DNA of 64,000 bases from CAYOYK01 sp964408185 (GTDB taxonomy: Bacteria; Bacillota; Clostridia; Christensenellales; Aristaeellaceae). The notes under the pieces were generated by a model. That model was not told where the DNA came from, made no database searches, and saw only the letters and a list, made by a program, of their open reading frames with translations. Made by a program: the position numbers and the translations under genes. This document shows, in pieces, positions 7,651 to 15,969 of the stretch; position 1 is the stretch's first letter; each line of letters opens with the position of its first letter. Location: contig CAYOYK010000010.1 of assembly GCA_964408185.1 (NCBI GenBank), forward strand, positions 1-64,000, in the 5' to 3' direction.

Positions 7651-8151
7651 ATGCGAAAGCAGAAAATCGGCGTCTCCCACTCAGTCTCCGGGGTGTTCGT
7701 GTTCCTGCTGGTCGGCCTGTTCGCCGTTTCCGCGCTGATGCTCACGCTCATTGGCACGCGCGTCTACCGCAACGTCAACGAGGCGGGCACGCAGAACAGC
7801 CAGAGCCAGCTCCTCGTCAGCTATTTGGGCAACAAGCTGCGCTCGTATGACGCGTGCGGGAGCGTCGCCGTGGAGAGCCGGGACGGGCTGAGCGTGCTCC
7901 GGCTCTCCGAGCGCTTGGACGGCGAGGCCTACGAGACGCTGATCTACGGCTATGATGGAGCGGTGTACGAGCAGCTTGTGCCGACCGGGCAGAGCTTCAG
8001 CCCGGAGGACGGGCAGCGCATTGCCGAGGTCGAGAGCCTGTCATTCGCGCTGTCGGACGACGGCCTTGCGACGCTGTCCGTTGTGGAGGCCTCCGGCAAA
8101 AGCCGCACGCTGCACGTTGCGCTGCGCAGCGCGCAGGAAGGGGGCCTGTGA
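7651..8151 (+). CDS. DUF4860-like pilin-operon protein
   Basis: 166 residues with a single N-terminal membrane helix (about 14-38), then a domain of the DUF4860 type often found in such Clostridia pilus-like operons. The alignment to DUF4860 is from memory. The start codon follows the previous TAG stop by one base (TAG C ATG), implying coupling. Like its neighbours it has pseudopilin topology but no canonical leader-peptidase site. Confidence 0.7.
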   Translation: MRKQKIGVSHSVSGVFVFLLVGLFAVSALMLTLIGTRVYRNVNEAGTQNSQSQLLVSYLGNKLRSYDACGSVAVESRDGLSVLRLSERLDGEAYETLIYGYDGAVYEQLVPTGQSFSPEDGQRIAEVESLSFALSDDGLATLSVVEASGKSRTLHVALRSAQEGGL

Positions 8152-8555
8152 CCGTGAACCGATACCGGGGCAACATCGTGCTGGTGGAGCTGCTGATCGT
8201 GCTGATCTTTTTTTCGCTGTCTCAGGCGATCCTTGTGCAAGTGTTCGCGGACGCGCAGAGCAAGACCGCCCGCAGCGAGATGCTCGGCGACGCGCTGCTG
8301 GCCGCGCAGGACGCGGCGGAGCAGCTCGGCTGCACGGACGAGCCGGAGGCGCTGCTGGAGGGCATGGGCTACGCGCTCTCGGACGGCCTGTACCGCTATG
8401 ACGCGCCCGCCGGGTATGCCATCACCGCGCAAATCTCCCGTTTGCGCCAGCCGGGCGGCCTGCTGACCAGCATTGCGCTGTCCGCCGCCAAGGACGGGGA
8501 GGCCCTTTTCACACTGCCCGTCAGCCGATACGCGCCAGAGGAGGTGCAGCCATGA
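8148..8555 (+). CDS. Type II secretion/pilus pseudopilin-like protein
   Basis: 135 residues. The N-terminus reads RGN-IVLVELLIVLIFFSLSQ, close to the prepilin consensus G-FTLIEL: Glu14 falls at mature position 5 if cleavage follows Asn9, so the usual Gly at -1 is replaced by Asn. A hydrophobic helix and a small globular domain follow. GTG start overlaps the previous stop (GTGA), and its own end overlaps the next ATG (ATGA). Confidence 0.7.
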   Translation: MTVNRYRGNIVLVELLIVLIFFSLSQAILVQVFADAQSKTARSEMLGDALLAAQDAAEQLGCTDEPEALLEGMGYALSDGLYRYDAPAGYAITAQISRLRQPGGLLTSIALSAAKDGEALFTLPVSRYAPEEVQP

Positions 8556-9022
8556 GCCGCGATCAAAGCGAATACCACGTGGGCATTGGCGCGTCCTCGG
8601 TGCTGATGATCCTCGTCGTGCTGGCGCTGACGGCCGTCAGCCTGCTGGCGCTCAGCAGCGCGCGCAATACCGCCGCGCTGACGGAGCGCAGCCAGCGCAT
8701 GACCGTCGATTATTACACAGCGGCAAGCGACGCGCAGCTTCGGCTCATGGAGGCCGACCAATGGCTGCTGGCCGCCCGTGAGGACGCCACGGACGAGGCG
8801 ACCTACCAGCTCGCGCTGGACGCAACGCTGCCCGCCGGCTTTACCCGCACGGAGACGGGCTTCGCGTTTGAGGTAGACGCGGGCGATGGGCGGGTGCTGG
8901 CCGTGGAGGCCAACCTCGCGCCCTATGACCAGTCCGACGCGCGCTATGCCGTGATCCGGCACCAGCTCGTCGGCGCGCCCGCCGAGGACGGCAGCTCGCA
9001 CTACACCCTGATAGGAGAATAG
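8552..9022 (+). CDS. PilX-like minor pilin candidate
   Basis: 156 residues with one N-terminal membrane helix (about 14-36) followed by LSSARNTAALTERSQRM, an arrangement reminiscent of PilX/GspK-type minor pilins where the helix continues with a polar Ser/Arg/Glu segment. A GIG-ASSVLMILVVL stretch could be a weak prepilin site without Glu5. It overlaps the previous gene by 4 nt and ends with TAG one base before pilT. Confidence 0.6.
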   Translation: MSRDQSEYHVGIGASSVLMILVVLALTAVSLLALSSARNTAALTERSQRMTVDYYTAASDAQLRLMEADQWLLAAREDATDEATYQLALDATLPAGFTRTETGFAFEVDAGDGRVLAVEANLAPYDQSDARYAVIRHQLVGAPAEDGSSHYTLIGE

Positions 9023-9023
9023 C

Positions 9024-10097
9024 ATGGACGACCGTTTTGATTTAACCGCTTTGCTCCAGCGCACGCTGGAGCTGGCCGGGAGCGACCTGTACGTCGTGCC
9101 CGGCGCGCCCGTCACCTGCAAGGTGAACGAGACCATGGAGCCTCTGACCGAGGACAAGCTGAACATCGCGGACTGCGAAAGCCTGATCTCGCAGATCTAT
9201 CAGGCGGCGCAGCAACGCCCCGTCGATCGGCTGCACGCGGTCGGCGACGATGATTTTTCGTTCAGCCTCAAGCATATGGGGCGTTTCCGCTGCAACGCGT
9301 TCAAGCAGCGCGGCTCGCTGGCGGCGGTGCTGCGCGCCGTGCCCTTTGAGCTGCCCGACCCCGCCGTGCTCAACATCCCGGAGGCGGTGCTGGCGCTCTC
9401 GCAGAAAAAGCGCGGCATGGTGCTTGTCACCGGCCCGGCCGGCAGCGGCAAATCGACCACGCTGGCCTGCATCATCGATAAGATCAACCGGGAGCAGGAG
9501 GGCCACATCATCACCATCGAGGACCCCATCGAGTACCTGCATCCCCACAAGCGCTGCATCATCACCCAGCGCGAGGTGATGAACGATACCAAGAGCTTTG
9601 CTTACGCCCTGCGCGCGGCCCTGCGGCAGGCCCCGGACGTGATTTTGCTGGGCGAGATGCGCGACTTCGAGACCATCCAAACCGCGCTGACAGCCGCCGA
9701 GACCGGCCATCTGCTGCTCTCCACGCTGCATACCATCGGCGCGAGCAAGACCATCGACCGCATCATCGACGTGTTTCCGGCCGGGCAGCAGCAGCAGGTG
9801 CGCGTGCAGCTGAGCCTTGTGCTGCGCGCCGTGGTCAGCCAACAGCTCATCCCCGCCATCAAGGGCGGCATGGTGCCCGCCTTCGAGGTGATGACGGTGG
9901 ACAATGCCATCGCCAACATGATCCGCGAGAACAAAGCGCACCAGATGGACAACGTGATCTACGCGGGGTCCGCGCAGGGCATGATGACCATGGACGGCGA
10001 TATTTTACGCCTCTACCGCGAGGGGGCCATCACGCGTGAAAACGCGCTGCTCTACGCGCTCAACCCGGATGTGCTCATCAAGCGCATGAGCGCCTGA
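9024..10097 (+). CDS. pilT: PilT-type pilus retraction ATPase
   Basis: 357 residues with the full set of secretion ATPase motifs: Walker A GPAGSGKS (137-144), Asp box IITIEDPIEY (162-171), Walker B VILLGEMRD (206-214), His box GHLLLSTLHT (228-237). The C-terminal AIANMIRENKAHQ corresponds to the AIRNLIRE retraction signature of PilT rather than PilB. Length fits PilT (about 345-370). No assembly ATPase PilB and no prepilin peptidase is in the window, although the operon seems complete on both sides. Confidence 0.93.
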   Translation: MDDRFDLTALLQRTLELAGSDLYVVPGAPVTCKVNETMEPLTEDKLNIADCESLISQIYQAAQQRPVDRLHAVGDDDFSFSLKHMGRFRCNAFKQRGSLAAVLRAVPFELPDPAVLNIPEAVLALSQKKRGMVLVTGPAGSGKSTTLACIIDKINREQEGHIITIEDPIEYLHPHKRCIITQREVMNDTKSFAYALRAALRQAPDVILLGEMRDFETIQTALTAAETGHLLLSTLHTIGASKTIDRIIDVFPAGQQQQVRVQLSLVLRAVVSQQLIPAIKGGMVPAFEVMTVDNAIANMIRENKAHQMDNVIYAGSAQGMMTMDGDILRLYREGAITRENALLYALNPDVLIKRMSA

Positions 10098-10152
10098 CGG
10101 AACGCGGCGCGGCTTCCGCCCACCCGCGCATGTTCCCTCCCGACCGCCTTTC

Positions 10153-11217
10153 TCACCCCCGGCGATACTCGTCCGCCGTTCGGCGGATCAGCCGGAGCAA
10201 ATAATCGACCGTCTCCCGCAGCTTGCCAACGTCCACCGCCTCGGCCCGATCGTCCGGGCTGTGCAGCGGCGCGGTAAAGATATCCCGCGAGGTCAGCGCG
10301 AGGGCGGGCACGCCGCTCATGGCAAACAAGCTGTGGTCGCCCTGCGGCCACGGCTCTATTTCGCTCCAAGCGGGGCCAAGGAGCTCGCGCGCGTCCTTGG
10401 CCAGCGCGTCCGGGCAGCCAAACAGGGCGATGGTGGTATCGCAGGCGGGCATGCCCACGCCGTCGATATTCGCGGCCCAAAGGTAGCGTTCCGGGTGCGA
10501 GAGGCTCTCGCGGAGATAGAGCAGCTCGCCGTCGTTTGCGTAGTTGTCCTCACCGCTGAAGAGGGTAAACTCCACCGCGAACGGAAGCGCCTCGCCTTGC
10601 AGCGCTTCGGCCAGCGCCAGCACCACGGCGGAGCCGGACGCGTCATCCAGCGCGCCGGGCGTAAAGGCCTTGGTGTCCAGATGCGCGGAGAAGCATACCC
10701 GCTTGGGCTGATTGCCCATCAACGCGCAGACGTTGTACGCGTCGGTTTGTCCGCGCTCGGCGTCAATGCGGAGGCGGACGCTCCGGCCGTCCGTCAGCCT
10801 GTCCGCGTCCCCGCGGGCGATCACGGCGCAGGGCACCGCAAAGGCCCCGTCGTCAATCATCGGCGCGTCGCCGTCCGGCAGTCCGGCCGTGAGCGCCGCC
10901 CGCAGCCCGACGCTCTCCAGCCGGTCAATGAGGGCGCGATGCTCGTCCGGGTACCAGAAGGGGTTGTCCTTGGGCATCAGCTCCTCGCTGGCCAACCCGC
11001 CGCGCAGCAGCACGATTTTCCCGTTCAAATCCGCCGATTGCAGCGCCTCTGCCGATTCCGCGCAGACGAGCTCGCCGGTCGTGTCACAGGGCGCGGCGTA
11101 TGGCGCGGGCCGTGCGGCAAGCGGGGTTCCGTCCACGGTCAGTATCGCGCCGCGATCCGTCCACCGCATGCAGTCAAAGCCCTGCTTTTCCACGGATAAG
11201 CCAAGGCCCGCCAGCAC
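10153..11217 (-). CDS. M28-family metallopeptidase, downstream of an in-frame amber codon
   Basis: The open frame carries all expected M28 aminopeptidase metal ligands: His in SAHLD, Asp in GALDDASG, Glu in FSGED, Asp in ANIDG and His in GDHSLF. The first available starts in the open part (GTG near 11217) cut off the normal N-terminal helix. In the same frame, a well-placed ATG at 11316 with GAGGAA upstream opens 25 codons ending IGPRPLGSAAHR, then TAG, then AAEYAAQVLAGLG, which reads as the natural family N-terminus. The gene is therefore either recently inactivated, read through at UAG, or affected by a base error. Confidence 0.75.
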   Translation of the reverse strand: MLAGLGLSVEKQGFDCMRWTDRGAILTVDGTPLAARPAPYAAPCDTTGELVCAESAEALQSADLNGKIVLLRGGLASEELMPKDNPFWYPDEHRALIDRLESVGLRAALTAGLPDGDAPMIDDGAFAVPCAVIARGDADRLTDGRSVRLRIDAERGQTDAYNVCALMGNQPKRVCFSAHLDTKAFTPGALDDASGSAVVLALAEALQGEALPFAVEFTLFSGEDNYANDGELLYLRESLSHPERYLWAANIDGVGMPACDTTIALFGCPDALAKDARELLGPAWSEIEPWPQGDHSLFAMSGVPALALTSRDIFTAPLHSPDDRAEAVDVGKLRETVDYLLRLIRRTADEYRRG

Positions 11218-11316
11218 CTGTGCGGCGTACTCCGCCGCCTACCTGTGTGCTGCCGAGCCCAGCGGCCGAGGCCCGATCTGCACGGCAAACCTGTCAAAAT
11301 GCGCCTGTGTGTTCAT
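11218..11316 (-). pseudogene. N-terminal segment of the M28 peptidase gene, ending in TAG
   Basis: From ATG 11316 the frame reads 25 codons to TAG at 11239-11241 and then continues open into the peptidase. The residues on both sides (GPRPLGSAAHR before, AAEYAAQ after) match the usual M28 entry helix, so the TAG replaces one sense codon, most simply CAG or AAG. Confidence 0.7.
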
Positions 11317-11433
11317 GCTTGTTCTTCCTCTCTATCCCGGCAAATCCATTTCGCCGGATCCATTCCTGCCAATCCATCCCGGCAACGGCTTCCGCGCCGC
11401 GCGGACGACAGCTCGACCGACGCGCCTTTCGGC

Positions 11434-11901
11434 TTACTTTGCCGACGCAGCCCTGCGGGCCTCCTTGCGGGCGCGGCCGGCCTCGTAATCGGCGCGCTCC
11501 TGATCGGTCTCCGGCCGGAGCAGGGGCACCTCGGTCGGCAGATGCCTTGCGTCCAGCGCCACCAGCGTGAGCAGCGCGCGGTTGACCTGCCGCCGCTCGC
11601 CTAGTTGGCTCTCCACAAATGTGTCCACGCAGACCTCCATGCTGGTGCGGCCTGCGTAGGTCATGCGCCCGCGCAGCACCACGATGTCATCCAGCTCGGC
11701 GGGCGCTTGGAAATCCAGCTGCTCCACGGATGCGGTGGTCACCTTGCAGCCGCTGTGCCGCCGCGCCACCACGGCCGCGAGCACGTCGATCCATTGCATC
11801 AGCTGGCCTCCGAACAGGCGAAAGGAGCTGTTGACGTACATCGGCAGCACAATCTGGGTCATCTCGGCATAGCTCTCGGATACGGTTTTGGTCTGCCTCA
11901 T
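11434..11901 (-). CDS. Acyl-CoA thioesterase (hotdog fold)
   Basis: 155 residues, BFIT/YciA-type acyl-CoA hydrolase: SFRLFGGQLMQWIDVLAAVVARRHSG corresponds to the hotdog helix with the catalytic Asp/Asn region, and the FQAPAELDDIVVLRGRMTYAGRTSMEV strand pair is typical. It would release CoA from acyl-CoA in the cytoplasm. Start at 11901 is supported by GGAGGAAA and by ATGA overlap with the stop of the upstream gene, so the two are translationally coupled. Confidence 0.88.
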   Translation of the reverse strand: MRQTKTVSESYAEMTQIVLPMYVNSSFRLFGGQLMQWIDVLAAVVARRHSGCKVTTASVEQLDFQAPAELDDIVVLRGRMTYAGRTSMEVCVDTFVESQLGERRQVNRALLTLVALDARHLPTEVPLLRPETDQERADYEAGRARKEARRAASAK

Positions 11902-13457
11902 CGGGTTTCCTCCTTGACGGTCGGCTGGCTGGGGTAGAGGGTATCGCGCGTCTCCTCGCTGAGGGCTTGCGGATGGAAGCATGTGTAAAGCAGCATGCCC
12001 CGCCGGGGCATCGGGTGCAGGGTAAACAGATCGGGAAATTTCTGGATCAGGCGCTTGAGCAGGGCGTTCTCGTCAAAACCGCGCTTGAGCGCCGCGTCGA
12101 TTTGGCTGATGGAATCGGCCTCCCGCTGCATCAGCCGCGCGTGCTGGCGCGGGAGCACGATCAGGCTGCCGTCCGGCTCTCCGTTTACGGCGGCTAGGTG
12201 GATGGTGCGGCCCTGCAGGTGCTTCAGGATCGGCTGAAGCGTGGGGCACAGCGGATAGCTGAGCGCGTCAAAATCCACCCAAGCGACGTGCGTTTGCTCC
12301 GGGTGGCGCTCCAGCGTGCGGGCCAGCAGCGCCCACTTGCTGCGCATCAGGTGCTGGAAGGGGCTCATTCCGTCGGCAATCAGGCTGCGGGGCAGCACGT
12401 GCAGATCCGGATAGCTGAGCGTATTGAGGAAGCTTTGCTTGAGAACGCGCTCCTGCGGGCCTCCCGCGTAAAGCCAGAGGGGAAGGTTTTGCAGCGCGCG
12501 CAGATACTCAAAGCGGATCATGTACTCAAGCAGCGGATGCCGCGGCTCCGGCAACTCCACAAACGCGGTGACCAGCAGCGGCGGCGGCGGCAGGCGACGC
12601 CTGCGCACGGCGTCCAGCGGGCTCATCGGCTCCACGAAGCGCTGCGGATACGCGCTTTGCGTGGTGAACAAGCCCATCGTCGCGCGCACGCCGACGCTCT
12701 TGCGCTCAAACGAAAAGCCCGCAAGCTGCTCGAAGCGCTCCAGCCGGGAGCCCGGCAGCCGATCCGGCCCCGGCTTGCTCAGCCGTCGGGCGCGGAGCTC
12801 CCGCACAGGCCAGAGCAGCGGCGTTTCCAGCGCGTAGGGCTGCGCGTCCGCCACATGCGCGGCGATGGACAGCAGCGACGCGTCGGTCTCCATCGCGGAC
12901 AAGCTGTCCGCCCCGCAGAACACCAGCGCCGGGTCGATCAGCAGGGTGCGCACGGGCGCGGCCCCGCACACGATCGGCATGCCGCGCCCAAGGCGAACGC
13001 CGTCCTCCGTGACCGGCTGACGCAGCGCCGGCAGGAACGCCTGCGCCGCCCTCCCCCCGGACGGGGCGGAAAGCGTCGCCGTCAGCAGCGGGCGCGGGCC
13101 CTCGCAGCGGCTCAGGCGCTGGGCCAGCTCGGTATCCCATTTGGGCGCAAAGGCGTGCGCGCCCATCAGCCACAGCACATGCGTCACGCCGTTCAGCAGC
13201 GGCATGAGGCCCGCCATGCCCCGATTCTCGTCATAGTAGAGCAAGCCGTTCTCGCCCAGCACCTCGGCCAGCGGCCGCAAATCGTCGCCAAGCGGCGCGC
13301 CGTCCGCATCCAGCACCGTTCCCGCAAACTGCATGGGCACGGCGACGCGGAGCCAGCGCGGCCGCGCGGCCTGCATCAGCGCGTTCAGCGCGGAGTCGAT
13401 CAGCCGCCGCGTATCCTGTACGCCGCTGTAAGCCAGCAGCATCGCGCCGCCCAGCAT
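11898..13457 (-). CDS. Glycosyltransferase-like protein of unknown specificity
   Basis: 519 residues. Not firmly recognised. The N-terminal third (about 20-230) has the order of features seen in GlcNAc-transferase-type GT-A proteins (Pfam PF11397 style): IDSALNALMQAARPRWLRVAV, then a HVLWLMGAHAFAPKWD block, then an acceptor-side strand. The C-terminal part (about 290-420) has a second sugar-transferase-like pattern (LLVTAFVEL...WLYAGGP...VAWVDFDAL). Start at 13457 is forced by the promoter, whose TACAAT box overlaps the longer ATG at 13490. Adjacent divergent capFG supports a polysaccharide role. Function is inference. Confidence 0.6.
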   Translation of the reverse strand: MLGGAMLLAYSGVQDTRRLIDSALNALMQAARPRWLRVAVPMQFAGTVLDADGAPLGDDLRPLAEVLGENGLLYYDENRGMAGLMPLLNGVTHVLWLMGAHAFAPKWDTELAQRLSRCEGPRPLLTATLSAPSGGRAAQAFLPALRQPVTEDGVRLGRGMPIVCGAAPVRTLLIDPALVFCGADSLSAMETDASLLSIAAHVADAQPYALETPLLWPVRELRARRLSKPGPDRLPGSRLERFEQLAGFSFERKSVGVRATMGLFTTQSAYPQRFVEPMSPLDAVRRRRLPPPPLLVTAFVELPEPRHPLLEYMIRFEYLRALQNLPLWLYAGGPQERVLKQSFLNTLSYPDLHVLPRSLIADGMSPFQHLMRSKWALLARTLERHPEQTHVAWVDFDALSYPLCPTLQPILKHLQGRTIHLAAVNGEPDGSLIVLPRQHARLMQREADSISQIDAALKRGFDENALLKRLIQKFPDLFTLHPMPRRGMLLYTCFHPQALSEETRDTLYPSQPTVKEETR

Positions 13458-13478
13458 TCCCCCGCCCCCTTTGCCTCC

Positions 13479-13507
13479 ATTGTAGTCCATGCGCGCCGGG
13501 CCGTCAA
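13479..13507 (-). promoter_or_regulatory. Promoter of the glycosyltransferase-like gene
   Basis: Minus-strand TTGACG (13502-13507), 17-bp spacer, TACAAT (13479-13484). The transcript would start just before the GGAGGCAAAGGGGGCGGGGG stretch that precedes ATG 13457, giving a very short leader. Confidence 0.8.
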
Positions 13508-13516
13508 GCCGTGCGC

Positions 13517-13545
13517 TTGACGCGTCGCCACGGTTGCGGTATCAT
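13517..13545 (+). promoter_or_regulatory. Promoter of capFG
   Basis: TTGACG (13517-13522), 17-bp spacer, TATCAT (13540-13545). Its -35 box lies only 9 bp from the -35 box of the divergent promoter, so the two units share one control region. Confidence 0.8.
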
Positions 13546-13573
13546 GGAGCGACAAGCGGAAGGGAGTATGCGC

Positions 13574-14707
13574 ATGAATGTACTCATCACAGGCGCGCGG
13601 GGCTTTATCGGCCAAAACCTGACGGCGACGCTGGAGGCGCTGGCCCCCGAAAAGGGCCTGTCGCTCGTCCCCATGGACGTGGAGACCTCCGAGGAGGAGC
13701 TGCGCCGCGCCGCGCTGGAGGCCGATTTTGTCTTTCATCTGGCCGGGGTCAATCGGCCGAAGGATGCCGCCGAGTTTCAAACCGGCAACGCGGATCTGAC
13801 CGCGCGCCTGATGGGCTGGCTCGCCGAGGGCAAACGGCCGCCGGTGGCGCTCTGCTCGTCCACGCAGGCGGCGCTGGAGAATCCCTACGGCGTCAGCAAG
13901 CGGCAGGCCGAGGACGCGGTGTTCGCCTATGGCGAGCAAGCTCACGCGCCCGCGTATGTCTATCGGCTGACCAACGTGTTTGGCAAATGGTGCCGCCCCG
14001 GCTACAACAGCGCCGTGGCCACGTTCTGCGATCACATCGCACGCGGGGAGGCCATCACGGTCAGCGACCCGGACGCCGTGGTCAAGCTGGTGTACGTGGA
14101 CGACGTGGTGCGGGAGTTCCTGCGCGCGCTGGACGGCCAGCCCACACGCGAGGGTCGCTGGTGCCGGGCATTGCCTGAGCGCGAGCTCACGCTGGGCGAG
14201 CTGACCGCGCTGCTGGACTCCTTCCGGGACGCCCGGCAAAACCTGAACATTCCCGACCAAAGCGACGATTTCGTCCGTAAGCTGTACGCCACGTACCAGA
14301 GCTTTCTGCCGCCGGACGGACTGGCAAGCTATCCCGCCATCCACGCCGACGCGCGCGGCAGCTTTACGGAGCTGTTCCACATGGGCGGCTGCGGGCAGGT
14401 ATCGGTCAACGTTTCGCATCCGGGCATCACAAAGGGCGATCATTGGCACCACACCAAGCACGAAAAGTTCGTGGTCGTGGCCGGGCGCGGGGTGATCCGC
14501 TTCCGCGCGCCGAGGGGCGAGCAGGTGTACGAGTACGCGGTGGACGGCGAGCGCCCGGCCATCGTGGATATCCCGCCCGGATACACGCACAGCATCCAAA
14601 ACACGGGGGATACCGATTTGGTGACGGTGATGTGGGCCAGCGAGGCCTTCGACCCCGATCGCCCGGACACCTATCGCCTGCCGGTACAAAAGGAGCGGAG
14701 CCTATGA
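13574..14707 (+). CDS. capF: CapF-type bifunctional UDP-sugar reductase/cupin
   Basis: 377 residues. N-terminal Rossmann domain with GARGFIGQN and YGVSK (the YxxxK pair), then a C-terminal cupin domain with metal-binding histidines in GDHWHHTKHEKFVV. This two-domain plan is specific for CapF/FnlB, which reduces the 4-keto intermediate made by CapE in UDP-N-acetyl-L-fucosamine synthesis; the family is about 370 residues. Start at 13574 is chosen from GGGAG 7 nt upstream (ATG at 13568 is possible). CapE is not in the window. Confidence 0.92.
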   Translation: MNVLITGARGFIGQNLTATLEALAPEKGLSLVPMDVETSEEELRRAALEADFVFHLAGVNRPKDAAEFQTGNADLTARLMGWLAEGKRPPVALCSSTQAALENPYGVSKRQAEDAVFAYGEQAHAPAYVYRLTNVFGKWCRPGYNSAVATFCDHIARGEAITVSDPDAVVKLVYVDDVVREFLRALDGQPTREGRWCRALPERELTLGELTALLDSFRDARQNLNIPDQSDDFVRKLYATYQSFLPPDGLASYPAIHADARGSFTELFHMGGCGQVSVNVSHPGITKGDHWHHTKHEKFVVVAGRGVIRFRAPRGEQVYEYAVDGERPAIVDIPPGYTHSIQNTGDTDLVTVMWASEAFDPDRPDTYRLPVQKERSL

Positions 14708-15831
14708 AGAAGCTAAAGCTGATGACCGTGCTGGGCACGCGGCCGGAGATCATCCGTCTGTCCGAGGTCATGAAATGCGCCGATCGCTACCTTGACCATG
14801 TGATGGTCCACACGGGGCAGAACTACGACCCCGCGCTGAACGAGGTGTTCTTTCGGGATCTGGAGCTGCGCGCGCCCGACCATTACTTGGCCGCCGTGGG
14901 GGCCGATCTGGGCGAGACGATGGGCCAGATCATCGCCAAGAGCTACAAGGTGCTGCAGGCGGAAAAGCCCGACGCGCTTCTGGTACTGGGCGATACCAAC
15001 TCCGCGCTCGCGGCCGTATCGGCCAAGCGGCTCAAAATCCCCATCTTTCACATGGAGGCGGGCAACCGCTGCTGGGACTGGAACGTCAGCGAGATGATCA
15101 ACCGCAAGATCGTGGATCATATTGCCGATATCAACCTGCCCTACACCGAGAACAGCCGCCGCTATTTGCTCAGCGAGGGCATCGACGGCAAGACGGTGTT
15201 CGTGACCGGCTCGCCGATGCGCGAGGTGCTGGCCGCGCACCGGGAGCAGATCGACCAAAGCGACGTGCTGGAGCGGATGGGGCTTGAGAAGGGCCGCTAT
15301 CTGCTGGTCAGCGCGCACCGCGAGGAGAACATCGACCTTGAGGAAAACTTTCTGTCCCTGATGACGGCCATCAACCATATGGCCGAGGTCTACGGCGTGC
15401 CCGTGATCTACAGCACGCACCCGCGGAGCCGCAAGTTTATTGAGGCGAGGCATTTTCAGTTCCATCCGCTGGTGCGCAACGTCACGCCGCTGGGCTTTCT
15501 GGATTATGTCCATTTGCAGCAGAACGCGCTGTGCGTGCTCTCCGACAGCGGAACCCTCAGCGAGGAAAGCGCCATGCTGGGCTTCTGCGGCGTGCTGATC
15601 CGCACCTCCACGGAGCGGCCCGAAGCGCTGGACAGCGGCACGGTGGTCATCGGCGGCATTACCAGCCAGAGCGTGGCGCAGGCGGCCGAGCTGGCCATTG
15701 CCATGCAGCGGACCAACGAGCCCCGCGCGCTGCCCCCGGATTACGAGGCGCTCAACGTCAGCGCGAAGGTGGTTAAGCTGATCCAAAGCTATACGCCCAT
15801 CGTAAACGAAACGGTATGGCTCAAGCGCTGA
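14704..15831 (+). CDS. capG: CapG-type UDP-N-acetyl sugar 2-epimerase
   Basis: 375 residues of the non-hydrolysing UDP-GlcNAc 2-epimerase superfamily: LGTRPEIIRL at the N-terminus, HTGQNYD, LGDTNSALAA, HMEAGNRCWDWNVSEMINR and SGTLSEESAMLG. Together with CapF directly upstream (ATGA overlap) it is best read as CapG/FnlC, the last step to UDP-L-FucNAc, an O-antigen or capsule precursor. As an isolated gene it could be called WecB-like. Confidence 0.9.
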   Translation: MKKLKLMTVLGTRPEIIRLSEVMKCADRYLDHVMVHTGQNYDPALNEVFFRDLELRAPDHYLAAVGADLGETMGQIIAKSYKVLQAEKPDALLVLGDTNSALAAVSAKRLKIPIFHMEAGNRCWDWNVSEMINRKIVDHIADINLPYTENSRRYLLSEGIDGKTVFVTGSPMREVLAAHREQIDQSDVLERMGLEKGRYLLVSAHREENIDLEENFLSLMTAINHMAEVYGVPVIYSTHPRSRKFIEARHFQFHPLVRNVTPLGFLDYVHLQQNALCVLSDSGTLSEESAMLGFCGVLIRTSTERPEALDSGTVVIGGITSQSVAQAAELAIAMQRTNEPRALPPDYEALNVSAKVVKLIQSYTPIVNETVWLKR

Positions 15832-15897
15832 GCGCGCCGCTTTGAAGGCGCGGGAGCGACAGCGCCGCGCGAGAAATGTCGTTTTTAGGCAAAAGCC

Positions 15898-15926
15898 GTG
15901 ACAGGTGCGCCTTGATCCAGTATAAT
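15898..15926 (+). promoter_or_regulatory. Promoter of the secreted 537-aa protein gene
   Basis: GTGACA (15898-15903), 17-bp spacer, perfect TATAAT (15921-15926), about 44 nt before the ATG. Confidence 0.8.
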
Positions 15927-15969
15927 ACAGTCAGCGGTTGAGCCGCACAGAGGAGGAGGGTTTCCGATT

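Noticed and set aside
7647..9022. Genome-wide reassignment of TAG to a sense codon
   Set aside because: TAG ends genes at 7647-7649 and 9020-9022 with the next start only one base later, and also ends several other genes at natural family C-termini, so TAG is a working stop here.
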